13,809 nt of DNA from DATHSN01 sp035464115 (GTDB taxonomy: Bacteria; Actinomycetota; Acidimicrobiia; Acidimicrobiales; SKKL01): the NCBI GenBank assembly GCA_035464115.1, contig DATHSN010000457.1:1-13809 (forward strand), given 5' to 3'. Below, one piece after another: positions 9,006 to 13,809 of the stretch. The notes beneath the pieces were generated by a model. The model worked only from the letters and a program-made list of their open reading frames with translations, had not been told where the DNA came from and made no database searches. Within the stretch, counting starts at the first letter, position 1; each line of letters begins with the position of its first letter. The translations under genes were made by a program, and so were the position numbers.

Positions 9006-10322
9006 ATGGATGAGATCCCGTCCAGCTCGCTGCGCCGCTCGCTCCGCCTCGCCGGGCTGCCCGCCGCGCACGCGGGGCGCGCCGCACTCGGGCTGGGCAA
9101 GCGCATCGGTGGCCGGCCGGCCGAGCTGGCGGCCGCAGAGGTGCAGGCGCGGACCGCGGCCCAGCTCTTCCAGACGCTGGGGGAGCTCAAGGGCGGCGCC
9201 ATGAAGCTGGGCCAGGCGATGTCGGCCATGGAGAGCGCCATGCCGGCGGAGCTGGCCGGCACCTACCGCGAGGCGTTGGAGCGCCTGCAGGAGGCCGCCC
9301 CGCCGATGCCGACCGATGTCGTGCACCAGGTCCTCGCCGAGGAGCTGGGTGCCGACTGGCGGCAGCGGTTCTCGTCGTTCGATGACCAGCCGGCCGCGGC
9401 GGCGAGCATCGGGCAGGTGCATCGGGCGACGCTGGACGACGGCACCCAGGTGGCCGTCAAGGTGCAGTACCCGGGTGCCGCCGACGCACTGCTCGCCGAC
9501 GTCCGCCATCTCGACCGGTTGACGCCCCTGGCGCGCCTCGGGGCGCCATCGGTGGATCTTCCCGCGCTCTTCGCGGGGCTGCGGGAGCGGCTGAGCGAGG
9601 AGCTCGACTACGAGCGGGAGGCCGAGACGCAGCGAGCGTTCGTGGCGGGATTCGCCGGTGACGACGACTACGTCGTGCCCAGAGTCGTGTCGGCCACGCC
9701 TCGGGTGCTGGTGTCGGAGTGGGTCGACGGCACGCCGCTGAGCGCCGTGATCCGCCAGGCGGACCAGGACGAGCGCGACCGGGCCGGCCTGTTGCTCCTG
9801 CGCCTGTTGCTCAGCGCACCCGAGCGTGTCGGTCGCATCCACGGCGATCCCCACCCCGGGAACTTCCGCCTCGACGCGCACGGGCGCCTGGTCGTGCTCG
9901 ACTTCGGCTCGGCGGAGCCCATGACCCGTGGGTGGCCGCCACGGCTCGCTCGGCTGCTGCGCGCGGCCGTGGACGGGGAGGCCGCGGCGCTGCACACCGA
10001 GATGGTCGCGGCTGCGTTGATGTCACCCGACGCCATCGACCCTGATGCGCTCCTGCGGATCGCCGACCCGTGGATCGAGCCGGCGCGCCACGACAGCTTC
10101 CAGTTCCGGCGGCCGTGGCTGCAGAGCGAGGTCCGACGATGGTCGACTCCCCGCAGCCCGGAGTCCCGCCTCCAGCGCAAGGTCCGCGTCCCTCCCCAGC
10201 ACATGCTCGTCCAGCGCGTGGCGTTCGGCCTGCTCGGCGTCCTCACGTCGCTCGACGCCACCGTGCCCGTCCGAGCCGAGATCGAGCGCTGGATCCCCGG
10301 GGCCACCTCACCCCCGCCGTGA
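9006..10322 (+). CDS. ABC1/UbiB (AarF-type) atypical kinase
   Basis: This 438-residue soluble protein belongs to the ABC1/ADCK/UbiB family of atypical kinase-ATPases, which in well-studied members support quinone biosynthesis and lipid homeostasis. All hallmarks are visible: the KxGQ motif (KLGQ, 67-70), the Ala-rich loop AAAASIGQVH (130-139), Lys152 in VAVKVQYPG, the ExD motif EELD (198-201), HGDPHPGN (279-286) with Asp281 and Asn286, and LDFG (298-301). The C-terminal membrane helices of UbiB proper are absent, so membrane contact would have to be peripheral. No quinone-pathway gene adjoins it, so I assign no ubiB symbol. The frame is open back to 8229 through the M15 gene. ATG 9006 is the credible start because family-like sequence begins there. 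The gene converges on the membrane fusion gene, 24 bases away. Confidence 0.88.
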   Translation: MDEIPSSSLRRSLRLAGLPAAHAGRAALGLGKRIGGRPAELAAAEVQARTAAQLFQTLGELKGGAMKLGQAMSAMESAMPAELAGTYREALERLQEAAPPMPTDVVHQVLAEELGADWRQRFSSFDDQPAAAASIGQVHRATLDDGTQVAVKVQYPGAADALLADVRHLDRLTPLARLGAPSVDLPALFAGLRERLSEELDYEREAETQRAFVAGFAGDDDYVVPRVVSATPRVLVSEWVDGTPLSAVIRQADQDERDRAGLLLLRLLLSAPERVGRIHGDPHPGNFRLDAHGRLVVLDFGSAEPMTRGWPPRLARLLRAAVDGEAAALHTEMVAAALMSPDAIDPDALLRIADPWIEPARHDSFQFRRPWLQSEVRRWSTPRSPESRLQRKVRVPPQHMLVQRVAFGLLGVLTSLDATVPVRAEIERWIPGATSPPP

Positions 10323-10346
10323 CCGCCCTCGGGTGCGCACCAGGCC

Positions 10347-12785
10347 TCAGAGCTCCTGGCGGCGCTGCATCCAGCCAGCGGTGACCCACCCGGGGAGGAT
10401 CGGGAGCCAGAAGGTGGCGAGGCGGAAGGTGAGCGTGGCCGAGACGGCGACGCCAGCGGGCAGGCCGAACCCGGTGAGCCCGGCGATCATCGCCGACTCG
10501 AGGGCGCCGAGGCCGCCCGGGGTGGGGGCGATGGACGCGATGGCGACGGCGACGAGGTAGGCGGCGCCGATCTGCACCAGCGACACACCGCCGCCGAAGG
10601 CCGCCACCGAGAAGGCCAGCGCGGCGATGTAGGTGAGGCTGATGCCGAGCGACCCGCCGAAGAGGGCAGCCACACGGGCGGGGCTCTGGAACACCTCGCC
10701 GATCTGGGCCCCGCCGACGCGCACCGCTCGCCAGGCCGGGGCCGCCACCCGGCGGCGGAGCGGGGCGACCGCCACGACGACCACCACCAGCGCGACGACG
10801 ATGGCGGCGACGAGCAGCACCGTCGGGGCGCTCGGCAGCGCGAACCCGTCGGTGCCCGCGCTCCCCGCCCAGACCACGAACGCGACCGTAAGGGTGCCGT
10901 GCACCACGAAGCCGGCGACCGCGTTGACCGCCACCGACGCCCCCGCCTCGGCCGCGCCGACGCCGTTGCGCTCGAGGAAGCGGGCCGTGAGGGCGAAGCC
11001 CCCGGCCCCCGCGGGGCCCACCAGTCCGGCGAACGAGGCCGCCACCTGAGCCCGCACGTTGGCGGCGAAGGGGATCGGATCGGCCACCGCGCCCTGGAGG
11101 GCGACGGCCGCGAGGACGTAGGTGGCCGCCGAGGCGAGCAGCGCCGCCGCGATCCACCCGAGCTGGGCGTTGCCGAAGGCGTCGAGGGTGTCCTCGAGGT
11201 TCGTGAGCTGGGGCAGCAGGGAGTAGAAGGCGAGGGCCGACGCCACCACGATGAGCACCGTGCGGGGCTTGATCCGCTCGAGGTCCTCGAGCTCGAGCTC
11301 GGGGGCGCCGGTGAGGTCGAGCACCGCGGCGCGCAGCTCGTCGAGCAAGGGGGAGCCCGCCAGGCGGGCGCGGGTGGCGGGGGGCAGGGCCAGGGGTTGC
11401 AGCATGCGCAGCGCCGGTGCGACACGGTCGGGGCCGAGAGATCCCACCGCGGCCTCGACCGCCCGATGGGCGCCCACCGCGGAGGCGGTCTCCGCCAGCA
11501 GCTCGGCGACGTCGCGGGCGCGCTCGCGGTCGCTGGGCGCGGTCTGGGCCCGGTCGAAGTCCACCAACCACGGCCGGCCGTCACCGTCGACGCGGATGGT
11601 CTCGAGGGTGAGGTGGCGGTGCGCCACCCCGGCGTCGTGCAGCGCCCGCAGCTGGCGCCAGAGGTCGTCGAGGACGACGGGATCGGCCAGGTCGTCCAGG
11701 ACCGCCGTCCGGTCGGGCGGCCGCTCGGAGACGACGAAGGCGGAGCCGCCGCTGGTCCGACCGATGCGCACGACCGACGGCACCCGCGCGCCGGCGCGCT
11801 CGGCGAGCGTGGACACGAGCGCCTCGTGCTCGATGCGCCGCTTGAGGGTGGCGAAGGGCCGGCGCACCTCCGAGGCCTGGAACCGGACCCGCCGGTAGAC
11901 CCGGGTCAAGAGCTCGGCATCGCGCTCGTCGGGGGTGCGCAAGCGCACGTCGAGCGGTGTGCCATCGCGGTCGGTGACGGCGTAGCGCAGCGCCGTGCCG
12001 TCGGCCTCGGGGGCGCCGATGGCCCGCGGGTCGAGCCCGCCGTCGCGCAGCGCGTCGAGCAGCTCGGCCGGCGCGGGCCGGCGGTTCGGCGACCCGAACA
12101 CCAACAGCACCGCCGAGCCCACCACGGTGCCGATGCCGAGGGCGAGGACGAGGTCGAACGCGGGGTGCGAGACCGACAGCAGGCGCAGCACGGCGAGCGC
12201 GGCGACGCCACCCCAGAGCGCCCGCTTCCAGGGCGGTGAGAGCCACGGCACCGCGACGGTGACCGCGGCGATCGTCGAGGCCACCGCCTCCGAGCTCGGT
12301 TGGGCCCGGTCGGGGATCGACTCGTCGGCGCGGAGCGCAGCGAGGAGCTCGGAGAGGTCGCGGTCGATCACCAGCGCGTCGGCCACGATCATCCCCACGC
12401 TGGCGAGGGAGCTGGCGAGCAGCAGCACCAGCGCCACCTTCCAACGGCGTCGGACCACGAGCACGACGAGGGCGATGGCGGGGACGGCCCCGGTCGCGAC
12501 CTGGGCGACGCCCAGGAACACGGTGACGGCGCGGTCCGGGAGCCGGGCCAGGGCTTCCACCAGGTCCTGCTCGATGCCCTCGATCGTCGACTGGGCCGCC
12601 TCGGCGACCACGACGCCGAGCACGACGACGACGACACCGAGGACGAGGCGGACGACATCGCCCGGCGCGAACGACTGGCGCTCCGGAGGAGCGTCGAACA
12701 GCTCGACCGCCTCGTCCGCCGAGTCGTCGGCAGGCTGGCCGGTGGATGCGGGCTGGCCCTCCGCCGCCTCTGCGTCGCCCGTCAC
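10347..12785 (-). CDS. Membrane fusion: degenerate PAP2-like + degenerate kinase-like + LPG-synthase/MprF-type flippase domain
   Basis: An 812-residue protein with three parts. Residues about 42-232 are hydrophobic with a PAP2-like end: R-x5-H-x3-D is intact (Arg201, His207, Asp211), but the usual PSGH reads PSSE (163-166) and no KxxxxxxRP is seen. Residues about 265-475 resemble the kinase domain found beside this flippase: EHEALVSTLAERAG, LHDAGVAHRHLTLETI (382-397) and WLVDFD (406-411). The catalytic-loop Asp is His391, the Asn is Thr396, the beta3 Lys seems to be Arg281, and DFG is DFD. Residues about 508-808 are the LPG_synthase_TM/UPF0104 domain, with GLVGPAGAGGFALTARF and SIAPTPGGLGALE (751-763). 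That domain flips phospholipids in MprF. The aminoacyl-transferase part of MprF is absent. A role in envelope lipid translocation is inferred. GTG 12785 is chosen for its TAGCCT box. Confidence 0.8.
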   Translation of the reverse strand: MTGDAEAAEGQPASTGQPADDSADEAVELFDAPPERQSFAPGDVVRLVLGVVVVVLGVVVAEAAQSTIEGIEQDLVEALARLPDRAVTVFLGVAQVATGAVPAIALVVLVVRRRWKVALVLLLASSLASVGMIVADALVIDRDLSELLAALRADESIPDRAQPSSEAVASTIAAVTVAVPWLSPPWKRALWGGVAALAVLRLLSVSHPAFDLVLALGIGTVVGSAVLLVFGSPNRRPAPAELLDALRDGGLDPRAIGAPEADGTALRYAVTDRDGTPLDVRLRTPDERDAELLTRVYRRVRFQASEVRRPFATLKRRIEHEALVSTLAERAGARVPSVVRIGRTSGGSAFVVSERPPDRTAVLDDLADPVVLDDLWRQLRALHDAGVAHRHLTLETIRVDGDGRPWLVDFDRAQTAPSDRERARDVAELLAETASAVGAHRAVEAAVGSLGPDRVAPALRMLQPLALPPATRARLAGSPLLDELRAAVLDLTGAPELELEDLERIKPRTVLIVVASALAFYSLLPQLTNLEDTLDAFGNAQLGWIAAALLASAATYVLAAVALQGAVADPIPFAANVRAQVAASFAGLVGPAGAGGFALTARFLERNGVGAAEAGASVAVNAVAGFVVHGTLTVAFVVWAGSAGTDGFALPSAPTVLLVAAIVVALVVVVVAVAPLRRRVAAPAWRAVRVGGAQIGEVFQSPARVAALFGGSLGISLTYIAALAFSVAAFGGGVSLVQIGAAYLVAVAIASIAPTPGGLGALESAMIAGLTGFGLPAGVAVSATLTFRLATFWLPILPGWVTAGWMQRRQEL

Positions 12786-12793
12786 GGGGCCGC

Positions 12794-12799
12794 AGGCTA
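12794..12799 (-). promoter_or_regulatory. Putative -10 box (TAGCCT) for the flippase fusion gene
   Basis: On the minus strand TAGCCT, a full TANNNT match, lies eight bases before GTG 12785. No Shine-Dalgarno is present, so the mRNA is probably leaderless. This box also rules against the longer frame, which is open to 13103 inside the divergent gene. Confidence 0.5.
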
Positions 12800-12848
12800 C
12801 CGGGGGTCGCGCGTCGGGGCGGCCCCACGACGAGAGCGACGGGTCGAC

Positions 12849-12854
12849 TACCGT
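12849..12854 (+). promoter_or_regulatory. Putative -10 box (TACCGT) for leaderless PAS-GGDEF gene
   Basis: TACCGT matches TANNNT and is exactly seven bases (CTCGGCG) before ATG 12862. The 76-base divergent region to the flippase fusion gene also holds an 11-base hyphenated palindrome, GGGGC-G-GCCCC (12816-12826), between the two boxes. That could be a shared operator, but it is low-complexity GC sequence. Confidence 0.5.
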
Positions 12855-12861
12855 CTCGGCG

Positions 12862-13809
12862 ATGTCAGGGTCCGGCGGGCTCCGGGACGCCGCGTTCCTC
12901 GTGGCCGTGCTCGAATCGCTGCCGTTCGCGGTCACCTTCAGCGACGCGGTCCGCGACCACGACGGTCGGGCGATCGACATGCGCCTCACGTGGATGAACG
13001 CCCGCGCCCGCGACGGGCAGCCCGATCCCGCGGCGGCGATCGGCGGCCTGTGCAGCGAGCTGTGGCCGCAGATGGTGGCGAACGGGTCGTTCGCGGCGTG
13101 CATGCGGGTGCTCGACTCGGGGGTGAGCGAGACCGGCGAGTTCGGGTGGACCGAGGAGGAGACCTACCGGCCCGCACCGTACGAGTACACGGCGAGCCGC
13201 GTCGGCGACGACGCGCTGGTCTGGGTGCTGCGCGACTCGACCGACACGGTCCGTCGACTCGCCGAGCGCGAGGCCAGGTTCCGGGCCGCCTTCGACGGCG
13301 CGCCGGTGGGCATGGCGCTGCTCGACCTCGACGGATCGCTCCGCGACGCCAACACCGCGCTGGTGGAGCTCCTCGGCCGCGACCCCACCGAGCTCGGCGA
13401 GCTGGGCCTGGCCGGGGTGGCCCACCCCGCCGACCTGGCCTCGGTGCAGGAGCTGGTGGCCGAGCTGGAGGTCCCCACGCACCGCCAGCTCGGACGGGCG
13501 CGACTGGTGCGCCACGACGGCACCACCGCCTGGGCCTCGATGTCGCTGTCGGTGGTGGGCGACGCCCACGCAGCCGAGGCGGTGGCCCACGTGGTCGACG
13601 TCAGCGAGCAGGTGCAGCTCCTCGAGCGCCTGCAGGTGCTGGCCGCCACCGACTCCCTCACCGGTCTGGCCAACCGGCGCACCTTCCAGGAGCACCTCGA
13701 CGACACCCTCGCCGAACCCGGCGGCGACTGCTGGGGGGTGGCGCTCGTCGACCTCGACCGGTTCAAGTACGTCAACGACGCGCTCGGCCACGCGGTGGGC
13801 GACGAGCTC
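12862..13809 (+). CDS. PAS-PAS-GGDEF diguanylate cyclase (partial, cut by window end)
   Basis: The frame is open from ATG 12862 to the last base (316 codons) with no stop, so the C-terminus lies outside the window. Residues about 10-125 form a divergent first PAS-like domain (ESLPFAVTFSDA, then GEFGWTEEE and a strand at 118-124). Residues about 134-250 are a typical PAS domain (ARFRAAFDGAPVGMALLDLDG, then HPADL, RLVRHDG and HVVDVSEQ) that may bind a small ligand or cofactor. The GGDEF domain begins at about 260 with LAATDSLTGLANRR and DLDRFKYVNDALGHAVGDEL. The GGDEF signature itself, and any EAL domain after it, are not in view. No signal peptide or membrane helix is seen, so this is a likely cytoplasmic sensor making c-di-GMP. 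It is divergent from the flippase fusion gene. Confidence 0.9.
   Translation, partial: MSGSGGLRDAAFLVAVLESLPFAVTFSDAVRDHDGRAIDMRLTWMNARARDGQPDPAAAIGGLCSELWPQMVANGSFAACMRVLDSGVSETGEFGWTEEETYRPAPYEYTASRVGDDALVWVLRDSTDTVRRLAEREARFRAAFDGAPVGMALLDLDGSLRDANTALVELLGRDPTELGELGLAGVAHPADLASVQELVAELEVPTHRQLGRARLVRHDGTTAWASMSLSVVGDAHAAEAVAHVVDVSEQVQLLERLQVLAATDSLTGLANRRTFQEHLDDTLAEPGGDCWGVALVDLDRFKYVNDALGHAVGDEL

Noticed and set aside
10323..10346. Possible bidirectional terminator in the convergent gap (palindrome GGTGCGCACC)
   Set aside because: The stem is only five pairs with no loop and no T-tract on either strand. It could be chance in GC-rich sequence.
12786..13103. 106-residue N-terminal extension of the flippase fusion protein
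   Set aside because: It lies antisense inside the PAS-GGDEF gene. The TAGCCT box supports GTG 12785 instead.

Overview
This is a gene-dense stretch of very GC-rich chromosome. It holds nine substantive genes, counting a cut-off one at the right edge, plus a 21-codon gene tail at the left edge. No gap exceeds about 90 bases, and I see no RNA genes, insertion sequences, phage genes or CRISPR. Strong G/C bias at third codon positions, exclusive TGA stops, frequent GTG starts and start codons placed 7-8 bases after a TANNNT-like hexamer (leaderless transcripts) point to an actinobacterium. The protein mix (CAP plus DUF4214, DUF1206, GGDEF/EAL, ABC1 kinase, kinase-linked flippase) would fit Acidimicrobiia, but that placement is inferred from general resemblance only.

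Layout. 1-66: end of an unidentified + strand gene. 114-1028 (+): secreted CAP-domain protein with a DUF4214 tail. 1044-3749 (-): 901-residue cytoplasmic glycoside hydrolase of the GH63/MGH1-like type, convergent with the CAP gene. 3750-3839: divergent control region with a perfect 14-base palindrome, a strong Shine-Dalgarno for the hydrolase and a ten-codon mini-ORF leading into the next gene. 3840-6119 (+): multi-span membrane GGDEF-EAL c-di-GMP protein. 6146-7456 (+): 12-helix MFS transporter. 7502-8329 (+): DUF1206 membrane protein. 8380-8973 (+): M15/VanY-type D,D-carboxypeptidase-like protein. 9006-10322 (+): ABC1/UbiB-type atypical kinase. 10347-12785 (-): 812-residue membrane protein joining a degenerate PAP2-like domain, a degenerate kinase domain and an MprF-like flippase domain. 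12862-13809 (+): PAS-PAS-GGDEF protein, cut by the window end.

How the genes relate. Most look like independent single-gene units: several carry their own apparent leaderless promoter, and adjacent products belong to different processes. Loose themes are c-di-GMP signalling (two genes) and the cell envelope (CAP protein, M15 peptidase, flippase fusion). I see no convincing new multi-gene system. The most unusual items are the membrane fusion protein with two apparently inactive catalytic domains, the repeated leaderless start geometry, the 16-base tandem duplication whose second copy supplies the transporter's likely -10 box, and the palindrome and mini-ORF in the hydrolase/c-di-GMP divergent region.
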